This document shows positions 53,034 through 62,570 of a stretch of DNA of 64,000 bases, piece by piece. Source of the stretch: Prevotella denticola. Lineage in GTDB: Bacteria; Bacteroidota; Bacteroidia; Bacteroidales; Bacteroidaceae. The DNA is taken from NCBI RefSeq assembly GCF_900454835.1, contig NZ_UGTM01000002.1:744001-808000 (forward strand), in the 5' to 3' direction. The position numbers were made by a program, and so were the translations under genes. Position 1 is the stretch's first letter. Each line of letters opens with the position of its first letter. The notes under the pieces are model-generated. The model saw nothing but the letters and a program-made list of their open reading frames with translations. It had not been told where the DNA came from and did not search any database.

Positions 53034-55253
53034 TCATATCCTTACAACCTCTTTGACACCTTTCACTGTCCGCAGTTTCTTGATAAGCATGTTCAGCTTG
53101 GAGTTGTCATCAAGTAGAACAACCAGATTACCTGAAAAGAGACCGTCATGCGAGTCGATATTGATAGACCGCATGACGATTTTTTCGTCTTTAGAGATGA
53201 CATTGGAAATATTGCTCACAATGCCGATGTCGTCGTTTCCGATGACACGCAGGGTGATGGCATACTGTGAAGAACCCTTCCCGCTCCAGCGTGCCTTGAC
53301 GATACGATAACCGAAACGCTTGCGCATCTCCGGAGCATTAGGACAGTCGCAGCGGTGAATCTTGATGCCACCGCTGACGGTCACAAATCCGAAAACCGGA
53401 TCACCGTAGATAGGGTGGCAGCACTTGGCAAGCGAGAAGTCAAGCCCTTTGAGGTTCTGGTCGATGACAAGCACATCATCGTTCTTTCTCAGATACTCTG
53501 TCGTCGGGTTCTCAAGCTCGAAGTTCTCCGCACTCTCAGTCTCCTTGGGCTGGTTGAGATTGTGGTCGTGGCTGTAAACCTTCTGGTATTCCTCAATGAC
53601 ATAATTAGGGTCGAGCTTCTCGTCAGCAATCTGTTTGTAGAACTCAGATACCTCTTTGAAGCCCAGCTTGCGCAGAAGATGCCCCATGGTGGCCTCTTCG
53701 ATATCTATCTTTTTGTTCTTGAACCTTCGTTCAAGAAGCTCCTTGGCATAGAGACCGTCTTTGACCTGTGTCTCTTTCAGTGCCAGACGTATCTTGGCCT
53801 TCGCACGTGATGATTTGCAGATGCTGAGCCAATCCTGCTTGGGCTTCTGCGTCGTCGATGTCAGGATTTCAACAGTGTCGCCACTGTGCAGCTCGGTACG
53901 GAAAGACACGTTCTTTCCGTTGACCTTCCCACCTACACACTGATTCCCGATTCTGGAATGGATGTGATAGGCGAAGTCAAGCACCGTCACACCCTTGGGA
54001 AACTTCAACAGGTCGCCTTTCGGTGTGAAAACGTAGATTTCCTTCTCATAAAGATCGGACTTGAACTGGTCCATCACCTCAAGATTGTCGCCGGCCTCAA
54101 GTGCTGAACGGATTGAAGCCAGCCAGTCGTCCATGCCGCCTTCAGCCTTCACGCCTTTATACCGCCAGTGGGCAGCAAGACCATGCTCGGCTATCTCGTC
54201 CATGCGTTCTGTGCGAATCTGTACTTCCACCCATTTTTTTTCAGGACCGAGGACCGTGATGTGCAGGCACTCGTAGCCGTTGGACTTGGGAACAGAGAGC
54301 CAGTCGCGCAGACGTTTCGGATTGGGCTGGTACATATCCGTTACAATAGAGTAGGCCTGCCAGCACTGCATCTTCTCCTTGTCCGCAGGCGAGTCAAGGA
54401 TAATGCGGATGGCAAAAAGGTCATAAATGCCCTCAAATCCGCATTTCTGCTTCTTCATCTTCTGCCAGATGGAATGAATGGACTTCGTTCTCCCCTTGAT
54501 GTGAAACTTCAATCCAGCTGCCTCAAGGTGCTCGCTGACAGGCATGATGAATCTGCTTATGTAGGCATCACGTGCAGCTTTTGTAGCATTCAGCTTGTCT
54601 TTAATAAGGTAGTAGGCATCGTGTTCGAGATACTTCAGGGAGAGGTCCTCGAGCTCACTTTTCAGCTGATACAGTCCCAGCTTGTGTGCCAGAGGCGCAT
54701 AGAGATAACTTGCCTCCTCCGACACCTTCCGCTGTGCCTCCTTGTTCTCCACATCGCGTATCTGCCGCATGAGGTTGACACGGTCGGCAATCATGATCAA
54801 GATGACACGCATATCTTCGGCAAAGGACAGCAGGAGATTACGGAAATTCTCGCTCTCGATGACTGGTGTCTTCTGGTAGAGCGTCTGTATGCGGATAAGC
54901 CCGTGAATGATTCTTGAGACACCGTCGCCGAATCGATTTTCTATTTCTTCGAGCGAGAGCGTCCCTCTTTGGACACTCTGGTGCAGGAGAATGGCTATGA
55001 CGGAATCACGCTTCAAGCCTATGTCCTTAACCGCAATGGCAGCTGTCTGCAATGCGCAGAGGATGGGATTCAGCCCGAAGACGTTACGCCGGATGGTATT
55101 GTCGGCTATCGAATCGTGCAGGTGTTCGCGCAGCTTGGGAAGGTCGTTTTCGAGAAACGACTGCCCGAGCGTCTCCTTCAGTTCTCCGAGTATCAGCTCC
55201 GACTCTTCTTTCTCTTCATCCGTGTAAATGAATATCTCTTCCATAGGGCACAT
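53034..55253 (-). CDS. relA: RelA/SpoT-family (p)ppGpp synthetase with degenerate hydrolase domain
   Basis: A 739-residue Rel protein of standard layout: pseudo-HD domain (about 20-200), synthetase domain (YDLFAIRIIL, RLRDWLSVPKSNGYECLH, EVQIRTERMDEIAEHGLAAH), TGS domain (IYVFTPKGDLLKFPKG), the zinc-finger/conserved-cysteine region (LAKCCHPIYGDPVFGF, HRCDCPNAPEM) and a C-terminal ACT domain. The hydrolase His-Asp pair is LHQS (His91-Gln92) and the following Glu-Asp are replaced, so it should make but not break (p)ppGpp. The start at 55244 is an equally good alternative. Promoter at 55273-55281. Confidence 0.92.
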   Translation of the reverse strand: MCPMEEIFIYTDEEKEESELILGELKETLGQSFLENDLPKLREHLHDSIADNTIRRNVFGLNPILCALQTAAIAVKDIGLKRDSVIAILLHQSVQRGTLSLEEIENRFGDGVSRIIHGLIRIQTLYQKTPVIESENFRNLLLSFAEDMRVILIMIADRVNLMRQIRDVENKEAQRKVSEEASYLYAPLAHKLGLYQLKSELEDLSLKYLEHDAYYLIKDKLNATKAARDAYISRFIMPVSEHLEAAGLKFHIKGRTKSIHSIWQKMKKQKCGFEGIYDLFAIRIILDSPADKEKMQCWQAYSIVTDMYQPNPKRLRDWLSVPKSNGYECLHITVLGPEKKWVEVQIRTERMDEIAEHGLAAHWRYKGVKAEGGMDDWLASIRSALEAGDNLEVMDQFKSDLYEKEIYVFTPKGDLLKFPKGVTVLDFAYHIHSRIGNQCVGGKVNGKNVSFRTELHSGDTVEILTSTTQKPKQDWLSICKSSRAKAKIRLALKETQVKDGLYAKELLERRFKNKKIDIEEATMGHLLRKLGFKEVSEFYKQIADEKLDPNYVIEEYQKVYSHDHNLNQPKETESAENFELENPTTEYLRKNDDVLVIDQNLKGLDFSLAKCCHPIYGDPVFGFVTVSGGIKIHRCDCPNAPEMRKRFGYRIVKARWSGKGSSQYAITLRVIGNDDIGIVSNISNVISKDEKIVMRSINIDSHDGLFSGNLVVLLDDNSKLNMLIKKLRTVKGVKEVVRI

Positions 55254-55272
55254 TACGTTTTATAGTTCATGG

Positions 55273-55281
55273 GCAAAAGTA
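55273..55281 (-). promoter_or_regulatory. Promoter -7 element of relA
   Basis: TACTTTTGC on the minus strand fits TAnnTTTG, 20-30 bases upstream of the two possible starts. Confidence 0.6.
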
Positions 55282-55388
55282 CATAAAAATCCCGACATAT
55301 AAGCCTGCCGATATGAAAAGGTACAAAGGAAAAAGTCTTTATTAAGAATAAAACAGACAATTCGTTTCTTTCTTTCGATTAAATTCGT

Positions 55389-55397
55389 TATTTTTGC
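55389..55397 (+). promoter_or_regulatory. Promoter -7 element of the DUF4301 gene
   Basis: TATTTTTGC fits TAnnTTTG, 37 bases before the ATG. Confidence 0.6.
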
Positions 55398-55433
55398 ATT
55401 TACAAAACAATCTTTTATAATACTCTACCAATT

Positions 55434-56951
55434 ATGTTGAAGAAAGAAGACCTAAAACAGATTCACGAGAAAGGAATTAGTGAGGAACAGATCAGCAGGC
55501 AGCTAGAAGACTTCAGGCGAGGTTTCCCCTACTTGAAACTGGAAGGTGCGGCGACACCAGGACAAGGGGTCTCGGTGCTCGACATGAAAGCCTGTGAGGC
55601 AGCATGCCGCACATGGCATGATTATCAGGCGGACGGTCACAGAGTGGTCAAGTTCGTTCCGGCTTCAGGTGCAGCCAGCCGGATGTTCAAGGATCTCTTT
55701 GCTTTCCTCAACGGAGACCATGAAGCACCTGTGAGTGAATTTGAAAAAGAGTTCTTTGCCAATATCCATCATTTTGCTTTCTTCAAGGAACTGTCCGGCA
55801 GATGTCTGCAACAGGAAGGCAGATCCGCTGACGAACTGATAGCCGACGGACACTATAAGGCAGTTGTTGCCACCTTGTTGAACAAGGAAGGACTGGACTA
55901 CGGACAGCTGCCGAAAGGTCTGCTCCTCTTCCATTCCTATGATGACGGAATGCGCACGCCTATGGAGGAACATCTGGTTGAGGCAGCACGTTATGCGGAA
56001 AGCAACAAGAAGGCACACGTACATTTCACCGTATCACATGAACATCTGGACCTTTTCAAACAGAAAGTTGTGGAAAAACAGGCGGAATACGAAAAGAAGC
56101 TGGGAGTCAGCTTCGACATTTCTTTTTCGGAACAGAAACCCAGCACAGACACTATCGCTGTGAACCTCGACAACACGCCATTCCGCAACGAGGATGGTTC
56201 GCTGCTCTTCCGTCCGGGAGGACATGGGGCACTGATAGAGAATCTGAATGATATGGACGCAGAGGTGGTATTCATCAAGAATATTGACAATGTTGTGCCT
56301 GACCGATTAAAGGACTCGACCGTCAGATGGAAAATGATCCTTGCCGGGAAACTTGTCGAGCTGCAGAAACGTACTTTCGGATATCTGCGCCGGCTGGACA
56401 GCGGTCGCTGTACACGTGCAGAACTGGAGGAGATGGTCGGTTTCCTGCAAGATGAACTTTCGTGCCGGAAGCATGATGTACTGAGTCTTGACGATGCTGC
56501 ACTGGCCGGTTACCTGCACCGGAAGCTGAACCGGCCGATGCGTGTATGTGGCATGGTGAAGAATGTAGGAGAACCTGGAGGCGGCCCGTTCCGGACTTAC
56601 AATCAGGATGGGACAGTCAGCCTGCAAATTCTGGAAAGCTCCCAGATTGACAAGAATGACGATGCATCCATGAAGATGTTTACAGGAGGTACGCATTTCA
56701 ATCCTGTTGACCTGGTCTGTGCCGTCAGGAATTACAAGGGCGAGGCCTTTGAACTGACAGATTACGTGGACAAGTCTACAGGATTCATCAGTTCAAAGTC
56801 GAAGAACGGGCGCGACCTGAAAGCACTGGAACTGCCAGGACTATGGAACGGAGCAATGAGCGACTGGAACACCGTCTTCGTGGAAGTTCCTCTCGACACC
56901 TTTAATCCGGTAAAGACAGTCAACGACCTTTTGCGCGAACAGCATCAGTAG
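55434..56951 (+). CDS. DUF4301 family protein
   Basis: A 505-residue cytoplasmic protein matching DUF4301, a Bacteroidetes family. It has features of nucleotidyltransferase-like folds: KFVPASGAASRMFKDL (about 68-83), LLFHSYDDGMRTPMEEHL, VHFTVSHEH and LFRPGGHGALIENLND (about 262-277). The SGAASRM loop resembles the glycine-rich nucleotide loop of sugar nucleotidyltransferases, but no activity is established. Monocistronic. Confidence 0.85.
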   Translation: MLKKEDLKQIHEKGISEEQISRQLEDFRRGFPYLKLEGAATPGQGVSVLDMKACEAACRTWHDYQADGHRVVKFVPASGAASRMFKDLFAFLNGDHEAPVSEFEKEFFANIHHFAFFKELSGRCLQQEGRSADELIADGHYKAVVATLLNKEGLDYGQLPKGLLLFHSYDDGMRTPMEEHLVEAARYAESNKKAHVHFTVSHEHLDLFKQKVVEKQAEYEKKLGVSFDISFSEQKPSTDTIAVNLDNTPFRNEDGSLLFRPGGHGALIENLNDMDAEVVFIKNIDNVVPDRLKDSTVRWKMILAGKLVELQKRTFGYLRRLDSGRCTRAELEEMVGFLQDELSCRKHDVLSLDDAALAGYLHRKLNRPMRVCGMVKNVGEPGGGPFRTYNQDGTVSLQILESSQIDKNDDASMKMFTGGTHFNPVDLVCAVRNYKGEAFELTDYVDKSTGFISSKSKNGRDLKALELPGLWNGAMSDWNTVFVEVPLDTFNPVKTVNDLLREQHQ

Positions 56952-57053
56952 CACTCTGCCGTCATGCCTGTCGGTGGCAGTCAACTTGTCCAACAAGCCA
57001 ACGAGCACGCCACCTACTACAAATCTTTGAAAAGAGCGGCTGCACATCCGTAG

Positions 57054-57138
57054 TTCCCAATCGCTTGGGAAAGGTTTTCCCAGTGCCTGGGAACAGCATT
57101 CCCATTCGGTTGGGAATGCTGTTCCCAACGGTCGGGAA
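57054..57138. repeat. Array of four palindromes with 22-23-bp period
   Basis: TTCCC starts occur at 57054, 57077, 57099 and 57122, each closed by GGGAA: TTCCCAA-TTGGGAA, TTCCCAG-CTGGGAA, an extended CAGCATTCCCA-TGGGAATGCTG (57094-57121), and TTCCC-GGGAA. The gap 56952-57419 contains this array and the rho promoter and no gene. Confidence 0.85.
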
Positions 57139-57329
57139 TAACCGGGGCTACAGTAAGGGTACAGGCCTTCTTTTGCCGTTCTTACCTGGGACCGTCCCTT
57201 CGGAGTTATATTGCCATTGAGCGGTCATCCCTTTGTGTGTCAGGTCTCCGTTTTCCGTGCAGTTGCTCATTCTCAATAGAATAATCTTAAAAAAACAGGA
57301 TAATTCTTGTGTGGTTCAAATAAAAATTA

Positions 57330-57338
57330 TACCTTTGC
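57330..57338 (+). promoter_or_regulatory. Promoter -7 element of rho
   Basis: TACCTTTGC fits TAnnTTTG and lies 81 bases upstream of the ATG, leaving a ~75-base 5' leader with an ATGTTTCAG-GAAACAT type inverted repeat (57362-57382). Confidence 0.65.
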
Positions 57339-57419
57339 GGCACAAAAAGACACATTTACGGATGTTTCAGCTTATGAAACATCTACGCTATCAAATGTAA
57401 TTTCCTATACATATTATAT

Positions 57420-59366
57420 ATGTTAAGCAAAGAAGAACTATTAGAAAAAGAAGTGTCTGAGCTTGAGACAATAGCTCAGAGCACAGGAGCCGTCTACACC
57501 CCGGGCGACAGCAAGGACAAGCTCGTCTATGCCATTCTCGACAGGCAGGCGGAGGAGGCTGGTACGGCACATCCTTTAGAATCAAAGCGCAAGCGTACGA
57601 GAATAGCACGGAAAGACACAGACCGGGTTTATTCGGTTCATGGCGACGAGGGGGAGAACTTTGATGTACAGAAGAACAAGGCGGCTGGAGGGGCCGTACA
57701 GGCTGCACTGTTCAAGGAGCTTCCCGAACCGAAGACAGAGAAAGAAAAGAGCCCGGAAGAAATACTGGCTTCCATCCCCAAACACCGCGGACGCAAGTCA
57801 AAAGCCGAACTGGAGGCCATTGCGGCTGCAGAAGCCGCAATAAAGGCAAAAGCGGAACAGGACAAAAAAACAGAACCGGAGGAGGAAGTAAAGCAGAACA
57901 AGCCTGCTGACAACCCTGTCCCGGAGGACTTTATCCCTGAAGATCAGTTCTCCGACGACCGGCCGCAGGACGGGACAGAAGGCAAGGAGGACCTCCTCGC
58001 ACGCCTGCAGGAGAAAGTGAATGCACACAATATGAACCAGGAAGCTGCCAGTACTCCTGCCGCACCGGAGGGTGTATGGAGCGGAGACCCGGGCGACGGA
58101 ACAGACTTCATTCCTATTGTCGATCTGCCGATAGAAGACCAGGGAATCGTGCCGAACTATGATATGTTCGACCAGCCGACGACACCCGTCCAGATGCCGT
58201 CGTATGAAAATACCGCAGCAGCGGGCAGTGATTCAAAATATGATTTCTCAGACCTTATCAAGGCAAACGGAGTTCTCGAAGTGATGCCTGACGGCTATGG
58301 CTTCCTCCGTTCAAGCGACTATAACTATCTGTCTTCGCCCGATGATGTCTATATTGCCAACAACCAGATAAAACAATTCGGCCTGAAGACGGGCGATGTC
58401 GTGGAGTGTCATGTGCGACCGCCACGCGAGGGGGAAAAATATTTTCCGCTGACGAGCATCGACAAAATCAATGGACGCAAGCCTTCAGAGGTGCGCGACC
58501 GCATTCCGTTCGAGCATCTTACGCCGCTGTTTCCTGAAGAAAAGTTCTCCCTCTGCGGCGATCCACGTACGACAAACCTCTCTACACGTATCGTCGACCT
58601 GTTCTCTCCCATTGGAAAAGGACAGCGCGCATTGATTGTCGCACAGCCCAAGACCGGTAAGACGATTCTGATGAAGGACATAGCAAATGCCATTGCGGCC
58701 AATCATCCGGAAGCTTACCTGATGATGCTTCTGATCGACGAACGACCGGAGGAGGTTACGGATATGGCACGTACGGTGAATGCCGAAGTCATCGCCTCGA
58801 CGTTCGATGAACCGGCAGAGCGTCATGTGAAGATTGCCGGCATCGTATTGGAGAAGGCAAAGCGCATGGTAGAGTGCGGGCACGATGTCGTCATCTTCCT
58901 GGATTCCATCACCCGTCTGGCCCGCGCCTACAACACAGTGGCCCCCGCATCCGGAAAGGTGCTGACCGGTGGAGTTGACGCCAATGCCTTGCAGAAACCC
59001 AAGCGTTTCTTCGGTGCAGCCCGCAACATTGAGGGGGGCGGATCGCTCACCATCATCGCAACGGCACTGATCGACACGGGCTCCAAGATGGACGAGGTCA
59101 TCTTCGAGGAATTCAAGGGGACAGGCAACATGGAACTGCAGCTCGACCGGAGTCTCAGCAACAAACGCATCTTCCCGGCGGTCAATCTGGTTGCCTCAAG
59201 CACGCGCCGTGACGATCTGCTTCAGGATCGTACCACGCTTGACCGTATGTGGATTCTGCGCAAGTATATTGCCGACATGAATTCTATCGAGGCCATGAAT
59301 TCCATCCACGACCGTATGAAACGTACGGAAAGCAATGAGGAGTTCCTGATGTCGATGAATGACTGA
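57420..59366 (+). CDS. rho: Transcription termination factor Rho with long acidic insertion
   Basis: An RNA-dependent hexameric ATPase of 648 residues against ~420 in E. coli. The N-terminal Rho_N domain ([17 protein letters not shown]) is separated from the cold-shock RNA-binding domain ([20 protein letters not shown], about 279-298) by a low-complexity insertion of ~220 residues rich in Glu, Lys, Pro and Asp. The ATPase core has Walker [14 protein letters not shown] (about 407-419), Walker [16 protein letters not shown] and the RNA-binding Q loop region. Such insertions are known in Bacteroidetes Rho. Confidence 0.96.
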   Translation: MLSKEELLEKEVSELETIAQSTGAVYTPGDSKDKLVYAILDRQAEEAGTAHPLESKRKRTRIARKDTDRVYSVHGDEGENFDVQKNKAAGGAVQAALFKELPEPKTEKEKSPEEILASIPKHRGRKSKAELEAIAAAEAAIKAKAEQDKKTEPEEEVKQNKPADNPVPEDFIPEDQFSDDRPQDGTEGKEDLLARLQEKVNAHNMNQEAASTPAAPEGVWSGDPGDGTDFIPIVDLPIEDQGIVPNYDMFDQPTTPVQMPSYENTAAAGSDSKYDFSDLIKANGVLEVMPDGYGFLRSSDYNYLSSPDDVYIANNQIKQFGLKTGDVVECHVRPPREGEKYFPLTSIDKINGRKPSEVRDRIPFEHLTPLFPEEKFSLCGDPRTTNLSTRIVDLFSPIGKGQRALIVAQPKTGKTILMKDIANAIAANHPEAYLMMLLIDERPEEVTDMARTVNAEVIASTFDEPAERHVKIAGIVLEKAKRMVECGHDVVIFLDSITRLARAYNTVAPASGKVLTGGVDANALQKPKRFFGAARNIEGGGSLTIIATALIDTGSKMDEVIFEEFKGTGNMELQLDRSLSNKRIFPAVNLVASSTRRDDLLQDRTTLDRMWILRKYIADMNSIEAMNSIHDRMKRTESNEEFLMSMND

Positions 59367-59617
59367 AAGTTTCTTTCCATAAGTCTTGCTTTTTCATAGT
59401 CTGAGGAGAGAGACATACAAAGTAAAAGGCTGGTTCCGAAAGTAAACTTTGGAGCTTTTCCTTTCAGGCGGCAGATTCTGCTTTCGTTCTGAAAACATCG
59501 CAGACAATGCGGCTGAACGAGGAAAAAGAATCTGATTGCCTGGAAAGAAAAAGAGGCAGAGAGTCGGCAATGTCCGCATATAGGCAAAAGTCCGACGTGG
59601 ATTTTCAGAACATACAG
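59367..59617. other. Structured gap between rho and the T9SS plug-domain gene
   Basis: No credible gene. There is long imperfect self-complementarity, for example TCAGGCGGCAGATTCT (from 59465) against AGAATCTGATTGCCTG (from 59527). It may be a long 3' UTR structure or a dispersed repeat. Confidence 0.45.
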
Positions 59618-59668
59618 AAAGTGTATCAAAAGTAGGAAACACAAGAGTTCAGGCTTTTGATACACTTT
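59618..59668. terminator. Terminator between rho and the T9SS plug-domain gene
   Basis: AAAGTGTATCAAAAG (59618-59632) pairs perfectly with CTTTTGATACACTTT (59654-59668). The right arm overlaps the stop codon of the minus-strand gene. Plausible for rho transcription; a T-rich run follows on the plus strand. Confidence 0.65.
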
Positions 59669-60923
59669 ATTTCTTTATGTATTTTACATGCGCATATCCG
59701 ACGAGCCTGTCGGTCCGTCCTCCCTGCGGCCGGAAATAGACAAGTGCCTGATAACTGTTTTCCGTCTGGTAATGACAGTTGTCTACCCTGAAAGAAGAGA
59801 GCTTTCCATGTTCATCCGCCGTAAGGAACTGATAATTATAATACCCGAACTTTAAAGGAACGACTGCTTCATAATATTTTCCTTCAGGCTGGTAACTCAT
59901 TTCGTAGGCCGGAAGCAGCCGGTTGCAGGTCCAGTCACCATCAAGATAAAGCCGACAAGGGTAGGGGGCTGGTACATTGAGACGGAAATGTGTCTGGACA
60001 TAATCACTGGTTGTATTTACGTCTGTGTTGTCGGAATTACGGATGAGAAACGCTCCGTCAGCGTCCTCGTCATAGACATAATTCAGGAAAGGAGATGTGG
60101 CAAAGGGATAGACATGATAATCTTTCCCGTCCCAGCTGATTCTGTCAATCCCCATAGAGGCGGCATCCGTTGAGAGAATCTCGAACTTTCTGTATTCATT
60201 GCCGGCACAGAAAATATAATCCTGGTTGTGCGTCCATCGCAATCCGTCTGGCATGACATACTGAGGTTTGCTGTTCCAGCGTGCATCCAGCCAGTTACGG
60301 TTCTGCATGACAACTGTCCGAATCTGCCGCTGCGGATTGCTTACAGTATAATTCCCATAATCAATCTGCATGTCAACCTGCTGGTGTCTGTCGTTGATGG
60401 TCCGGTCTGTCTGGGTGGTAATGGCCAGTCTTACTCCCATGGAATGTTCTGCCGGCTCGGTGAGCATGAAACAGGCCGTAAGCAAAGGCTGGTCCGTAAA
60501 ATTATCATCATAAACTGACAACCGGTAGTTTCCCGACAGTCTGGGCCGGCACTTGCTGTTGGGTATTTCAAGATGATAGTGTGTATAAAGCGTGTTGGTA
60601 AGGGTTGACTCTTTCACATCATCTATTGTGTTTCCTGAAAGGAATCCTTCAGCCACATCGCTGTCGAAAAGGCCTGTCGAGGGCTGCCAGTCGGCTTCGC
60701 AGTGCTCCAGCCGGTAAGTCATCCGGCGGTAAGTATGTGTAAGGTCATCAAAGTCGATGCTTATCTTCCCAGTATTGAGGATGGTAATGGGCAGCTCCTG
60801 CCATTTCTGATCGGCAGTCACCTGAAGGGAACGGATGTTCCCATCTGTAATCTCGTGCCGCTGTGCTGACACCGCACACGGAAGAGCCAGGCCGAAGATG
60901 AAGGATAAAAACACCTTCTTCAT
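59667..60923 (-). CDS. Type IX secretion plug-domain protein (DUF5103)
   Basis: A 418-residue exported protein with a signal peptide (MKKVFLSFIFGLALPCAVSA-QR) and a beta-rich mature chain, matching DUF5103. Members have been linked to the plug protein of the type IX secretion translocon, which closes the SprA channel from the periplasmic side. No other T9SS genes are in the window, so its pairing cannot be checked here. The start overlaps the preceding gene by 4 bases (ATGA). Confidence 0.82.
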   Translation of the reverse strand: MKKVFLSFIFGLALPCAVSAQRHEITDGNIRSLQVTADQKWQELPITILNTGKISIDFDDLTHTYRRMTYRLEHCEADWQPSTGLFDSDVAEGFLSGNTIDDVKESTLTNTLYTHYHLEIPNSKCRPRLSGNYRLSVYDDNFTDQPLLTACFMLTEPAEHSMGVRLAITTQTDRTINDRHQQVDMQIDYGNYTVSNPQRQIRTVVMQNRNWLDARWNSKPQYVMPDGLRWTHNQDYIFCAGNEYRKFEILSTDAASMGIDRISWDGKDYHVYPFATSPFLNYVYDEDADGAFLIRNSDNTDVNTTSDYVQTHFRLNVPAPYPCRLYLDGDWTCNRLLPAYEMSYQPEGKYYEAVVPLKFGYYNYQFLTADEHGKLSSFRVDNCHYQTENSYQALVYFRPQGGRTDRLVGYAHVKYIKK

Positions 60924-61366
60924 TCTTCTTCCTTTAATATGTCATCCAGGAAACTGTCAAGTTCCTTGTCCAGTCCCTGCATGAGGTCGCCTCCGATAAT
61001 GACAAGATCGTCATCTACAAGATAGAGCTCTGCAACATTATTCCTGTCATCGTCTTCAAGAATGAAGCTGTAAGGCTTCATGACAGACAGATTCTCCACG
61101 GTATCTCTCATGCGGTTCAGTTCCGACCGCAGGACAACAGCCGCCTCCTGATAGAAATCATCACTCTTGTTGTCTATCCACTGATCTATGACACAGCGGG
61201 TGATCTCATTGTCGCTGTCATCGAAAGCCATGAGATCGCCGCTGTCTTGCGATGCACGCAGATGAATGTCCGTCATCGGCATATCACAACCGCTGGCCAT
61301 GAATTTCTGTGCGACTTTCTTCAGGAAACGCTCAATCTGCTGCCGGGTCTGTTCAGTTTCGGTCAT
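60920..61366 (-). CDS. Conserved hypothetical protein (148 aa)
   Basis: A small acidic cytoplasmic protein: a helical N-terminus (ETEQTRQQIERFLKKVAQKF), a mixed middle, and LYLVDDDLVIIGGDLMQGLD before a Glu/Asp-rich tail. No domain recognised. Tight overlap with the T9SS plug-domain gene suggests joint expression from the promoter at 61396-61404. Confidence 0.8.
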   Translation of the reverse strand: MTETEQTRQQIERFLKKVAQKFMASGCDMPMTDIHLRASQDSGDLMAFDDSDNEITRCVIDQWIDNKSDDFYQEAAVVLRSELNRMRDTVENLSVMKPYSFILEDDDRNNVAELYLVDDDLVIIGGDLMQGLDKELDSFLDDILKEEE

Positions 61367-61395
61367 ATCAGATATGTATTGATTTGTTTACCTCG

Positions 61396-61404
61396 GCAAA
61401 TATA
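61396..61404 (-). promoter_or_regulatory. Promoter -7 element of the 148-aa/plug-domain operon
   Basis: TATATTTGC on the minus strand fits TAnnTTTG, 29 bases before the start. Confidence 0.6.
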
Positions 61405-61454
61405 CAAAAAGTTTTCGGTTTTGCAGATGCGTGTACATTTTTTTACGTTCTTTT

Positions 61455-61486
61455 TTTGAAGGTTATAAAAAAAACGTTATCTTTGC
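61455..61486 (+). promoter_or_regulatory. Complete promoter of galE
   Basis: -33 TTTG (61455-61458), a 19-base spacer, and -7 TATCTTTGC (61478-61486). One of the clearest Bacteroidetes-type promoters in the window; the galE ATG is 46 bases downstream. Confidence 0.75.
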
Positions 61487-61532
61487 AACATACAGGAACA
61501 GAACAGCCTGAAAAGGAAAAACTAAAGATAAA

Positions 61533-62570
61533 ATGAAACAGACAATTCTTGTTACGGGAGGAACCGGATTTATCGGTTCACACACGAGTGTCGAACTGAT
61601 AGAAGCCGGCTACGATGTCGTAATCGTCGACAATCTGTCCAACTCGAAAATCGAAGTGCTGGATGGCATTGAGAAAATAACAGGAGTCCGTCCGGCTTTT
61701 GAGCAGGTCGACCTCCGTGACCGTGAAGCTACAGAAAACGTCTTCCGCAAGTATCCGAAGATTGAAGGCATCATTCATTTTGCTGCATCCAAGGCTGTCG
61801 GGGAGAGTGTCCAGAAGCCTTTGCTATATTACAGGAACAACATCATCTCGCTGGTCAACCTATTGGAACTAATGCCTGCGTATGGCGTGAAGGGCTTTAT
61901 CTTCTCAAGTTCCTGTACTGTCTACGGACAACCCAAGCCAGAGAACCTTCCTGTCACAGAGGATGCACCTCATCAGAAAGCCACATCACCCTATGGGAAC
62001 ACAAAGGAAATCAACGAGCAGATTATCCTGGACTATATTCACAGCGGAGCCGACATCAAGAGCATTGTCCTTCGGTACTTCAATCCTATCGGTGCCCATC
62101 CGACCGCATTGATCGGCGAGTTGCCGAACGGTGTACCCAACAACCTGATTCCTTATGTTACCCAGACGGCAATGGGAATCCGGAAAGAACTTACTGTCTT
62201 CGGCAATGACTATAATACACCGGACGGAACCTGTATCCGCGACTATATTTATGTTGTTGACCTGGCAAAGGCTCATGTCGCAGCAATGGCACGTGTACTT
62301 GATCAGGATACGGACAAGATTGAGTATTTCAATATCGGTACAGGGCGAGGGAATTCCACCAAGGAGATTGTCGAGACTTTCGAGAAAGCTACCGGCGTAA
62401 AGCTGAACTGGAAATACGGTCCGCGTCGTGAAGGGGATATTGAGAAAATCTGGGGTGATTGCACCAAAGCCAACACTGTTTTAGGATGGAAAGCAGAAAC
62501 ACCATTGACTGATGTCCTCGCTTCCGCATGGAAATGGCAGAAAAAACTGAGGGCAGACGGCGTGATGTAA
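61533..62570 (+). CDS. galE: UDP-glucose 4-epimerase
   Basis: Interconverts UDP-glucose and UDP-galactose. The 345-residue SDR protein has the NAD loop VTGGTGFIGSH (7-17), VDNLSNS, the Ser of SSSCTVYG and the catalytic Tyr-x3-Lys in SPYGNTK, then RYFNPIGAHPTALIGE and the C-terminal substrate residues YGPRREGD. Full length with its own promoter. Confidence 0.95.
   Translation: MKQTILVTGGTGFIGSHTSVELIEAGYDVVIVDNLSNSKIEVLDGIEKITGVRPAFEQVDLRDREATENVFRKYPKIEGIIHFAASKAVGESVQKPLLYYRNNIISLVNLLELMPAYGVKGFIFSSSCTVYGQPKPENLPVTEDAPHQKATSPYGNTKEINEQIILDYIHSGADIKSIVLRYFNPIGAHPTALIGELPNGVPNNLIPYVTQTAMGIRKELTVFGNDYNTPDGTCIRDYIYVVDLAKAHVAAMARVLDQDTDKIEYFNIGTGRGNSTKEIVETFEKATGVKLNWKYGPRREGDIEKIWGDCTKANTVLGWKAETPLTDVLASAWKWQKKLRADGVM

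Noticed and set aside
59222-59665. Minus-strand frames of 147 and 82 codons after rho
   Set aside because: One runs antisense into rho and both lie in a structured repeat-like stretch; more likely non-coding.
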